From Flavobacterium gelatinilyticum (lineage in GTDB: Bacteria; Bacteroidota; Bacteroidia; Flavobacteriales; Flavobacteriaceae): a stretch of 64,000 bases of DNA. A program made the translations under genes and the position numbers. Position 1 is the first letter of the stretch; each line of letters begins with the position of its first letter. Positions 22,501 through 27,035 of this stretch are shown here, in pieces. The stretch is taken from assembly GCF_027111295.1 (NCBI RefSeq), contig NZ_CP114287.1, positions 1,302,001 to 1,366,000 on the forward strand, written 5' to 3'. The notes below the pieces were generated by a model. That model was not told where the DNA came from. It worked only from the letters and a program-made list of their open reading frames with translations, and searched no databases.

Positions 22501-23194
22501 GACCTGTTGCTAATGCTGTTGTTGACGCTGCTGAACTATACCATGCCAGTGTGGTTCCTGGTGCTGCAGTCGCAGTTAGAGTCGTTTGAGTTCCGGCACA
22601 AACTGTCTGAGTTAGACCTCCGCTCACTGTTGGCTGTGCAAACTCTAAACGAACGTCATAAAGTCGTAAACTTACCAGAAGACTTACCAGTCCCCCAACC
22701 TGAACCTGAATTTGGTTCGTATCACCTGTTACAGTATATCTTGCAACTGCAACCGTATTACCATTTAACAAATTAAGGTTCAAAAGCGGACTACTTAAAG
22801 CCACACTCGAACCTACATTCGCACCTGATAATTTGCCCTGCAAGGATACATTAGATAATAATGTGAGATCCAGCAAACCGTTTCCGGTACCAAAATAAAT
22901 GGCTATCTGATCTCCTGCCCTGGCCGTCTGGTTTAAGGTCAGCGTTTCTTCAACGAAACAACCAACCCCAACTGCATTCGTCAGAGTCGCATAGGTCGTT
23001 AAGCCAGCACTATCATAAGCGTTGGCGGGACTATCAATATCTAATCCTAAACACACTAACCCTCCCTGACTATTAGTTTGAGACAAAGGTCTGCAAATAG
23101 TCTGAGAAAATGCATTGGTGCATAATAGGAATAAAAATAAAAGTCCGAATAATCTCTTTTTAGAGAGATCACAAAAAGTAAATTTTTTTTTCAT
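10514..23194 (-). CDS. Giant T9SS-secreted adhesin with Ig-like repeats and type B sorting domain
   Basis: The product is 4226 residues (about 12.7 kb) and opens with a signal peptide ending NAFSQ (about residue 31). Visible layout: five divergent copies of a ~150-residue domain (about 35-188, 449-600, 858-1011, 1358-1516, 1523-1678), each with a variant of DRVEIRLGG near its end; Ig-like domains between them with the WYDAATGG / TYYVEA signature of CHU_C-associated Ig domains; an array of 82-residue Ig-like units from about residue 1973 to 3900, with a perfect three-unit higher-order section at 2055-3530; a DUF11-like domain from about 4017 (ITNVVDNPAPNFGDHVTFTI); and a C-terminal CHU_C / gliding-motility-associated domain (about 4137-4226) with NEFTPNNDGANDLF, FNRYGALVY and GTYFYVI. 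That last domain is the type B T9SS sorting signal. PorP/SprF and OmpA genes follow. By analogy with SprB it is a cell-surface adhesin; its ligand is unknown. Confidence 0.93.
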   Translation of the reverse strand: MKKKFTFCDLSKKRLFGLLFLFLLCTNAFSQTICRPLSQTNSQGGLVCLGLDIDSPANAYDSAGLTTYATLTNAVGVGCFVEETLTLNQTARAGDQIAIYFGTGNGLLDLTLLSNVSLQGKLSGANVGSSVALSSPLLNLNLLNGNTVAVARYTVTGDTNQIQVQVGGLVSLLVSLRLYDVRLEFAQPTVSGGLTQTVCAGTQTTLTATAAPGTTLAWYSSAASTTALATGPTFTTPALTASTTYYIGITRQAGCEGNLRVPVVLNVSNPVAPAYSNIGTTVCSTGATQQTTLTLVNPVPGTTYSWYPTASGGASLASGTTYSPTVPLGTTSFFVEASIGTCISPTRTQINVVSTAVPATPTVLTQSVTIQSGQNATLSATTTEPGVQLNWYDTAAGGTPVATNTPNFTTPILTATKTYYVEAQSPNGSCVSAARVPVTVTVQPAALGGCLEASSQQTSQNGLCLLCSSTNPNFSVDGNPATAARLTVPVGLLTGWVQQTLQFINPGKAGDIVDVDLELPGGIADVTLLGGVSLATYNGATYNNDRILATNPLVTLQVLSGNRFRASVVAGANFDRVEIRLGGLATLLSNLDIYQATYRYKAAVITGNTAICSGQTTTLTAALAVGETVNWYSAAAGGPSLASTAAFTTPALTTATTYYAEITRNGCVNSERTPVQITIDNPLAPPVITFSPTTICSGQSTTITIQAPVAGTTYNWYDAATGGNLLFTGTSFTTPALIANTNYYVEGLIGSCPSPTRTLVGLTVSPIPAVPTFASSNVIIQSGQNATLAVSNPTAGVRYNWYDAATGGNIVQPNSPTFTTAILTSTQTYYVEASNISTDCANPARGAVTVTVIASASTCLQANNQNFSGDGVLCVLCAPINPGRAVDGDINSYSQLTVTLGVGAYLQQQLIFANPGVAGDIIDVELEVPGGVLDIGVLSNITLATYNGGIFNNDRRAINNNLLNIQLLSGNKFKASFTAGAAFDRVEVRLGGTASLLDNLYIYQAAYRYPDAVITGAADPICVGGSTILNAVSTGGPEIFTWYDAPTGGNVLQLSTTGTGPLTTSTTYYLQGTRGGCENSLRQAVTVTVLPIPTAADVLITTPIEATCTGGAVIAPSSTIAGAEFRYYTAPNKTGEIVDGTTIGTAVFAKDPITGALTISGLTSIGAPYTYYVSVVNGGTCENIAGTLKEVIVDFPSTTTLTVNAALAACGSANLGNAITNFDSSGNTTYTFYDASNNVITADAAANITVSGVYSIMAQASGDTCPSVRQSVAVTINANPSLVITNPSESVAIGTNVTLLATSTGTITWFDPQGNPLTGPTFTTGVLSTPGVYTYTAVASDGICSTTATKVINVIDLSNCQSLTDRVYATAQTSGTIITGTVTNGASAVDGNPQTFSTITTGIGLLGVGTTWQQLSWAAPITKGTPVTVKLGSEASLLAVGQNLTVIGTIGGVDIGTMQSVSGSLLNLLSGDNTYEFTFVPSDASGPQQYDGIRIQSASLASVAQNTKVFDAYYYTPVTSVTCVPGDIQDVFYGAADLGIGAATATVGVTDAFLVADNDIATYATMFSGVGALAAADLTVQFKTPSVISDTLRIVISKPGALLDVNLLRGFSIQRYLGNVAVGAPIQNTSTLLSLRLLPGNSMAMALVSSPTEIYDRVRIRLGGVAGVLDNLRVHTVERTANTTVIGADPQNKVTVCPGAAITLQIPEEACSTYIWYDAVTGGNALTTGITYTLPANLTAGTYKYYVQPVRYGCETFARGEVTVEVKASAPLAALTDITLNGATDTSICSPTGNVTLATSLSGSSVLTNPVYYWYRLNGASPQLIAGETTFQLVQPGLLPGTYTYYVGVSSDELCETAEADRKQITFTILPPSTINDILVDDATFCHSVPASLTPTAPTLTNPVFTWYLDDARTQPITNGAVISGVTYTINAAGVLTATGLTKAQSPITYYVAVSSDTTCENLAGTLQDAVIMISDPNTPTTTDTTQDFCLIDAPTVASIQVNESGVVWYTVSAGGTALASTTPLVNGTYYGAAVDGVTGCESSVRLAVAISITDPGTPTTTDATQDFCLVDSPTVADIQVNTPATGTIVWYAAATGGTAIPSTTALTNGLYFASILNTTTNCESSVRLQVEVTVSDPGTPTTADTTQAFCLVDAPTVADIQVNTPATGSIVWYSTATGGTAIAPTTALATGNYFASILDPATNCESNVRLQVEVTVSDPGTPTTADTTQDFCLVDAPTVADIQVNTPASGTIVWYAAATGGTAVPATTALATGSYFASILDPITNCESNVRLEVAVTVSDPGTPTTADATQDFCLVNAPTVADIQVNTPATGTIVWYTAVTGGTAIPATTALTNGLYFASILNTTTNCESSVRLQVEVTVSDPGTPTTADTTQAFCLVDAPTVADIQVNTPATGSIVWYSTATGGTAIAPTTALATGNYFASILDPATNCESNVRLQVEVTVSDPGTPTTADTTQDFCLVDAPTVADIQVNTPAAGTIVWYAAATGGTAIPATTALATGSYFASILDPITNCESNVRLEVAVTVSDPGTPTTADATQDFCLVDSPTVADIQVNTPATGTIVWYAAATGGTAIPSTTALTNGLYFASILNTTTNCESSVRLQVEVTVSDPGTPTTADTTQAFCLVDAPTVANIQVNAPATGSIVWYTAATGGTAIPATTALATGNYFASILDPATNCESNVRLQVEVTVSDPGTPTTADTTQDFCLVDAPTVADIQVNTPASGTIVWYTAATGGTAVPATTALATGSYFASILDPVTNCESNVRLEVAVTVSDPGTPTTADATQDFCLVDSPTVADIQVNTPATGTIVWYAAATGGTPLASTATLTNGLYFGSILNTTTNCESSVRLQVEVTVSDPGTPTTADTTQAFCLVDAPTVADIQVNTPATGSIVWYSTATGGTAIAPTTALATGNYFASILDPATNCESNVRLQVEVTVSDPGTPTTADTTQDFCLVDAPTVADIQVNTPASGTIVWYTAATGGTAVPATTALATGSYFASILDPVTNCESNVRLEVAVTVSDPGTPTTADATQDFCLVDSPTVADIQVNTPATGTIVWYAAATGGTPLASTATLTNGLYFGSILNTTTNCESSVRLQVEVTVSDPGTPTTADTTQAFCLVDAPTVADIQVNTPATGSIVWYSTATGGTAIAPTTALATGNYFASILDPATNCESNVRLQVEVTVSDPGTPTTADTTQDFCLVDAPTVADIQVNTPASGTIVWYAAATGGTAIPATTALATGSYFASILDPITNCESNVRLEVAVTVSDPGTPTTADATQDFCLVDSPTVADIQVNAPATGTIVWYTAATGGTAIPSTTALTNGLYFASILNTTTNCESSVRLQVEVTVSDPGTPTTADTTQAFCLVDAPTVANIQVNAPATGSIVWYTAATGGTAIPATTALATGNYFASILDPATNCESSVRLQVEVTVSDPGTPTTADTTQDFCLVDAPTVADIQVNTPASGTIVWYAAATGGTAVPATTALATGSYFASILDPITNCESNVRLEVAVTVSDPGTPTTADATQDFCLVDSPTVADIQVNTPATGTIVWYAAATGGTAIPATTALANGPYYAAIRNAAGCESNARLLVTVTVTNPATPTTNDATQTFCSGTNPTVANIQVNEANVVWYTAATGGTAIPAATALVNGNYYGAIKNPVTGCESNVRLLVAVTVGNTTNPTTANTSQSFCSGSNPTIASIQVNEANVIWFATATGGTAIAPTTALTSGTYYGNIVDPVSGCESTTRLQVIVTVEDPSPTPTTTDTTQDFCSTSNPAVANIQVNQANVIWYSTATGGTPIAPTTALTTRTYYGVIASNTNCENPVRLAVAVSVNTPGVITAPSTTQTFCLSALPTLVNILVNEPNVVWYAAATGGTPLAANTPLTATTYYASALNNTTNGCASAERLGITIAFENDALVQLTTTDDTPCVFQEVTYSIANGKSNYVWSVTNGTIVSGGGTSDGTATISWSDIGAGTIQVTYVNNCNETTTKSLNVTVAACSDLTITNVVDNPAPNFGDHVTFTITVNNVGEGGFKDVLVSELLPSGYQLISAGTSAGTYDQSTQLWTIPTLAAGQSVTLTIVAEVLPSGNYLNVVTIENSTPLDVDQSNNSASASVEPVCLTVYNEFTPNNDGANDLFRIDCIESYPNNELKVFNRYGALVYSKAHYENDWDGTANVSGVVNRGDMLPTGTYFYVITIGDGTVKKGWLSIMR
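12605..17032 (-). repeat. Higher-order tandem array, 6 x 738 bp, each three 246-bp units
   Basis: Inside the adhesin gene the 82-residue Ig-like unit (246 bp) recurs in a fixed order of three subtypes (B-C-A, N to C). B has ATQDFCLVDSP and TNGLYFASILN. C has TTQAFCLVDAP and ATGNYFASILD. A has TTQDFCLVDAP and ATGSYFASILD. The triplet repeats six times with an exact 738-bp period: the first DPGTPTT aspartate codon is at 17032 and the one that follows the sixth triplet is at 12604. One more B-like unit follows, then four divergent units; one divergent unit precedes. Each unit has two cysteines (in DFCLV and TNCES). The array covers residues 2055-3530. Confidence 0.95.
13478..15070 (-). repeat. 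Near-identical tandem duplication within the 738-bp array
   Basis: By eye, 13478-14332 and 14216-15070 are identical at a 738-bp offset (about 855 bp compared in 60-base blocks without a difference). Just outside, the copies differ at several positions, for example in the stretch just before 13478 and at 15071. The rest of the array shows many silent and some coding differences between triplets, so this is the youngest duplication or a conversion tract. Confidence 0.85.
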
Positions 23195-24405
23195 AATTTG
23201 GAAGATTAGAAAATGGACAATAAAAAACCTGTTGCAATAAGCATAAATGCCTACACAATTAAAAAAACACTTAAATTCAAATAGTTACATATTAAAACAA
23301 AATCCCTAAAATTCCGGAGAATTTATTTTAATTAAAAAAACACACGGCTATGTAGTATCTAATTCGACACAGCCTGATAATGAGATTTTTTCATTTTCAG
23401 AAAATGAAAAACAACTCAACTGTTTTAAGGAATATTGATCTGAACCAATTTTCCTAAAGGAGTGATTTGTTATAGAATTAATTTTCATAAAAGAAAATTT
23501 AAAGTTGGGAGTATTTCACGACATCTTATACATTTAAGCTCACCCATTTAAGAAAGTTGATTACTCTTTCTTCACTTCATTCTTTTCAGCTGTATCCAAA
23601 AAGCAAATGAATTAAACAGTACAAGACAAAGCCAGTTTAAAATTAAACCAACCAACACGTCAACAATATCGTTGACCCGACTTTAAAAAATGAAAATGAT
23701 AATATGAAAATTTTTGAATAAAATATTTCATTATTGAAGTGAAATCAAAAGAAAGAAGAAATTTGTTTTCCTTCAGAGGAATAAAAAATAAAGCTGTAAT
23801 AATATGAAGACCTATTGCAAACTTGATAAAAAAAGTAACTGTCAGTTCCATAAGCAGGCGTTTTAAGTTCTTATTTAGTTCTAATGCGTTTAAAAGTATT
23901 TGTTTTTATTTTTCAAGTATTACATAATGTCAAACAATTCAATAGGGGAATAAAAATTTTGTTTAACTTTTGTATTCTAAAATTAAGAAAAAGCAAAAAA
24001 CAAAACAAGTGTAATTTTCCTATGTTTTTAAATTACTGGTATCACACAGAGAATAAAAAACGAATAGAATATAAGAAAAACGGGACATTTGAAGAGAAAA
24101 GGCACTTCAAAAAATTTTACATTTATTTTAAGATTTTTATGTTAAAATTAATAAATGAAAGTAAATTACTACATAAAATAATCTACAACGATTGATTTTT
24201 AACAATTTAACCCCATTCTATTATAAATATGACCCTAATCGCCTTTAAATCTTAATTTTTTAAATATTATAAAAAAAACACGTAAAAATACGGGCAGTAA
24301 AAAAAAGAAAAGTATAAACAAGAGTTAAAATCATAAAAAAAAGATAAACAATTAACTATTAATTATTTACCTTTTCATTGTATTATTAAAGCTGCAATTT
24401 AAGCG
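23195..24405. other. 1.2-kb AT-rich region without a convincing gene
   Basis: This gap separates the start of the giant adhesin gene from the end of the DUF6495-like gene. Open frames of 63 and 103 residues exist (23660-23851 minus, 23884-24195 plus). Their products are biased toward Lys, Ile, Phe and Asn, as expected by chance in very AT-rich DNA, and match nothing I know. It holds a perfect palindrome at 23386-23411 and an imperfect hairpin at about 23346-23374. I found no exact TAnnTTTG box near the adhesin start; the nearest lookalike is TAACTATTTG about 90 bp upstream on the minus strand. It may carry a long leader or regulatory sites for the adhesin. Confidence 0.5.
23386..23411. repeat. 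Perfect 12-bp inverted repeat upstream of the adhesin gene
   Basis: TTTTTCATTTTC is followed by about one base and then GAAAATGAAAAA. The centre is too tight for an RNA hairpin loop, so a protein-binding palindrome is more plausible than a terminator. It lies about 190 bp upstream of the adhesin ATG. Confidence 0.5.
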
Positions 24406-24879
24406 CTAAGATTCAAGGATTGTATTTATTTGAGTAAACAACTGTCCATCACTTAAAAAAGCACCTTGTTTAATTAACTCAAATATTGAAGAATTTCGTT
24501 CTTCTGTAAACACCTTCTTACCAACTTTCATTTCTATATTATCAGTAAACATATTATCGCTCAACCACTGAAGACCATCTTTAGTTAAAAAATCAACAGA
24601 AGCGTCTTGTGATTTCAAAATTATTGACTGCACGTAAGTATCAAAACAATGAAATAAGAATATGTGATTTTTTGAAAAATGTTCCAAAAACTCAGCTCTG
24701 GATAAAACCCCTTCCCAAATCAAATCAGAGAAAACATCCAATTCCTGCTCTGCAACTTCAGGTTTGTTAATTTTCAAGGAATCCCATTCTGTCTTATCAA
24801 TTGCCTGGGCAGCTAAAAAACTGGCAAATTCAGCATGCAGCTCGTCAAATTGTTCTTTTGTTAATCTTGCGTATTTCAT
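24406..24879 (-). CDS. DUF6495 family protein
   Basis: The 157-residue acidic soluble protein starts MKYARLTKEQFDELHAEFA and contains KPEVAEQELDVFSDLIWEGV (about residues 39-58), which I recall as typical of the flavobacterial DUF6495 family often found beside ribosomal-protein genes. No signal peptide, membrane segment or catalytic motif is evident; it looks mostly alpha-helical. It lies downstream of rplI, separated by a strong terminator (24964-24989), so it is probably transcribed separately. Function unknown. Confidence 0.65.
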   Translation of the reverse strand: MKYARLTKEQFDELHAEFASFLAAQAIDKTEWDSLKINKPEVAEQELDVFSDLIWEGVLSRAEFLEHFSKNHIFLFHCFDTYVQSIILKSQDASVDFLTKDGLQWLSDNMFTDNIEMKVGKKVFTEERNSSIFELIKQGAFLSDGQLFTQINTILES

Positions 24880-24963
24880 ATCATTTCAGGAACGAAGTAA
24901 TCTCGTTCTTATTTTATTAAAATTTAAAAGATGAAATTGCTTCGTACGCAATCACATCAAAAA

Positions 24964-24989
24964 AAAATCCCGATTTGCATCGGGATTTT
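24964..24989 (-). terminator. Terminator of the rpsF-rpsR-rplI operon
   Basis: An 11-bp perfect stem (AAAATCCCGAT / ATCGGGATTTT) with a TTGC loop, starting about 20 bp past the rplI stop. T runs follow on the minus strand. Confidence 0.85.
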
Positions 24990-25008
24990 AATATAGGTTT
25001 TAAAACTA

Positions 25009-25449
25009 TTACTTTTCAGCAACAATTTCGTATGGTAATTCAACGATTACATCTCTGTGTAAACGAACTGTAGCATTGTATTTACCTAAACGTTTTACAA
25101 CACCGCTAGTGATGAATTTTCTATCGATAGCGTTACCAGATTTCTCTAAAGCTTCAGCGATATCGATGTTAGTGATAGAACCAAAAAGTTTCTCTCCACC
25201 AGCTTTTGCAGTAAGTTTAATTTCAAGAGCTTTTAATGTTTCAGCTAATGCTTTAGCATCAGCAACAATTTTAGCTTCTTTGTGTGCTCTTTGTTTTAGG
25301 TTTTCAGCTAAAACTTTTTTAGCAGAAGGAGTTGCTAATGCAGCAAAACCTTGAGGAATTAAAAAGTTACGACCGTAACCAGGTTTTACAGATACTACAT
25401 CATCTTTAAATCCTAAGTTTTGCACGTCTTGTTTTAAAATAAGTTCCAT
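25009..25449 (-). CDS. rplI: 50S ribosomal protein L9
   Basis: The 146-residue protein starts MELILKQDVQNLGFKDDVVSVK, the conserved L9 N-terminal domain, followed by the GYGRNFLIPQGFA motif (about residues 24-36), the long connecting helix and the C-terminal rRNA-binding domain with KLFGSITNIDIA. Length is normal. L9 binds 23S rRNA at the base of the L1 stalk. It is the third gene of the usual rpsF-rpsR-rplI set and is followed by a strong terminator. Confidence 0.98.
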   Translation of the reverse strand: MELILKQDVQNLGFKDDVVSVKPGYGRNFLIPQGFAALATPSAKKVLAENLKQRAHKEAKIVADAKALAETLKALEIKLTAKAGGEKLFGSITNIDIAEALEKSGNAIDRKFITSGVVKRLGKYNATVRLHRDVIVELPYEIVAEK

Positions 25450-25515
25450 GTTGTTGTCCTTATATTTTAGAAGTTAGGTTCTGATAAAACAGAAACCAGC
25501 GACTAGAGTTTTTAA

Positions 25516-25812
25516 TTATTTTAATAAATCGGCCACGTATGGCATTAAAGCTAAGTGACGAGCTCTTTTTACAGCTACAGAAACTTTTCTTTGGTATTTT
25601 AATGAAGTTCCAGTTAAACGACGAGGAAGAATTTTTCCTTGCTCATTAACGAATTTCAATAAGAAATCAGCATCTTTATAATCGATATATTTGATTCCAG
25701 ATTTTTTGAAACGGCAATACTTTTTAGTTTTGTTAGTTTCAATGTTTAAAGGCGTTAAATATCTGATATCTCCGTCTTTTTTTCCCTTTGCAGATTGCTC
25801 AATTGTAGACAT
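25516..25812 (-). CDS. rpsR: 30S ribosomal protein S18
   Basis: The 98-residue protein has the S18 core: [27 protein letters not shown] with the conserved ILPRR-TG motif, then [21 protein letters not shown]. The cysteine at KYCRFKK fits the N-terminal variable region of bacteroidotal S18. S18 pairs with S6 on the platform of the small subunit. It lies 5 bp after rpsF. Confidence 0.98.
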
Positions 25813-25817
25813 AATAA

Positions 25818-26159
25818 TTACGCTTTAGTAGATTTTAATTTAGCTCTTCTTCTTTCCGCCCATGAAATAGCATGTTTGTCTAAACTTACAGTTAAGAAAC
25901 GCATAACTCTTTCGTCACGTCTAAATTCAGTTTCAAAAGCAAGTAGAACTTCTCCAGCTACTTTGAACTCAAATAAGTGATAAAAACCACTTTTTTTGTT
26001 TTGGATTTCGTAAGCCATTTTTTTAAGACCCCAATCCTCTTTTGATACCATTTCAGCTCCTCTACTAGTAAGAAATTCTTCAAATTTCGTTACTGTTTCC
26101 TTCACCTGAACCTCAGATAAAACGGGATTTAAAATGAAAACAGTTTCATAATGATTCAT
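25818..26159 (-). CDS. rpsF: 30S ribosomal protein S6
   Basis: The 113-residue protein starts [20 protein letters not shown], the S6 N-terminal strand, and contains the [22 protein letters not shown] core typical of S6. It binds S18 and 16S rRNA. It is the first gene of rpsF-rpsR-rplI, with a canonical promoter 32-62 bp upstream at 26191-26221. Confidence 0.98.
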   Translation of the reverse strand: MNHYETVFILNPVLSEVQVKETVTKFEEFLTSRGAEMVSKEDWGLKKMAYEIQNKKSGFYHLFEFKVAGEVLLAFETEFRRDERVMRFLTVSLDKHAISWAERRRAKLKSTKA

Positions 26160-26190
26160 AAATAAAAAATTTATTTGTTAAAATTGGGTG

Positions 26191-26221
26191 CAAAAGTAAG
26201 CATTAAATTTATATATCCAAC
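26191..26221 (-). promoter_or_regulatory. Flavobacterial promoter for rpsF operon
   Basis: On the minus strand, TTGG (about 26217-26220) is followed by 18 bases and TACTTTTG (26191-26198), the TTG-N18/19-TAnnTTTG pattern. The -7 box lies about 32 bp before the rpsF ATG. Confidence 0.7.
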
Positions 26222-26336
26222 TTTTTTTTCCTTTTATTCGTTGTACAACAAAAAATAATCGATGATTTTAGTTTTTTTTGCAAAAAAATAATACATTTAC
26301 TATTGCTATCCTGAATTTATATAAATTTTAAATGTT

Positions 26337-27035
26337 ATGAAACTAAACTGTGTTGTTGTGGATGATAGTTCTATACAGAGGACAATTATTGCAAAATTAG
26401 TTAATAATCACCCAGGTTTGCACTTAATCGGGGACTTTTCTAATGCAATAGAAGCAAAAAGTTGTATATCATTAAATAATATCGATTTAATATTTCTTGA
26501 TATAGAAATGCCAGTTATTAACGGTTTTGATTTTCTGGACGGATTAAAATCTAAACCGCAAATCATATTTATTACTTCTAAAGCCGAATATGCTTTAAAA
26601 GCCTTTGATTATGATGCTACTGATTACCTGCAAAAGCCAATCGCTGTAGATCGTTTCAATGCCTCTGTAAAAAGGGCTATTGACATGCATATGCTTAAGA
26701 AAGAAGTTAAAGAAGAAGAAGGTGAACATATCTTTATCAAAAGTAACCTTAAAAAGCTTAAAATTTTCACCGCAAAAATCAAATGGATTGAAGCTTTTGG
26801 TGATTATGTAAGAGTTGTTACCGAAGACGACAGCAACTTAGTATTGTCCACAATGAAATCTTTTGAAAATGACTTATCAAAAGATAAATTTATTCGTGTA
26901 CATAAGTCCTATATCATTAATATTGATAAAGTAGAACGCTTTAACAGTAAATTTGCCGAAATCGGAATTACTAAAATTCCGCTCAGCCGAAATAAAAAAG
27001 AAGATTTAGTAAAAGCATTGTCAACGTCTAGTTAA
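26337..27035 (+). CDS. LytTR-family response regulator
   Basis: The 232-residue protein has an N-terminal receiver domain (1-120) with acidic pair Asp9-Asp10, phospho-acceptor Asp55 in LIFLDIEMP, switch Thr80 and conserved Lys100 in DYLQKP. A C-terminal LytTR DNA-binding domain (about 130-230) follows, with IKWIEAFGDYVRVVTEDD and FIRVHKSYIIN. Such regulators usually act with a LytS-type membrane histidine kinase, but no kinase is adjacent. Its stop codon overlaps the convergent priA stop (27032-27035). Targets are unknown. Confidence 0.93.
   Translation: MKLNCVVVDDSSIQRTIIAKLVNNHPGLHLIGDFSNAIEAKSCISLNNIDLIFLDIEMPVINGFDFLDGLKSKPQIIFITSKAEYALKAFDYDATDYLQKPIAVDRFNASVKRAIDMHMLKKEVKEEEGEHIFIKSNLKKLKIFTAKIKWIEAFGDYVRVVTEDDSNLVLSTMKSFENDLSKDKFIRVHKSYIINIDKVERFNSKFAEIGITKIPLSRNKKEDLVKALSTSS

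Noticed and set aside
23660..24195. Two open frames of 63 and 103 residues in the gap upstream of the adhesin
   Set aside because: Composition is what AT-rich DNA gives by chance, there is no recognisable motif, and they are on opposite strands with no promoter or neighbour support.
27032..27035. Overlap of LytTR regulator and priA as a possible frameshift or fusion
   Set aside because: The genes are convergent and share TTAA only as overlapping stop codons; both proteins are full length.
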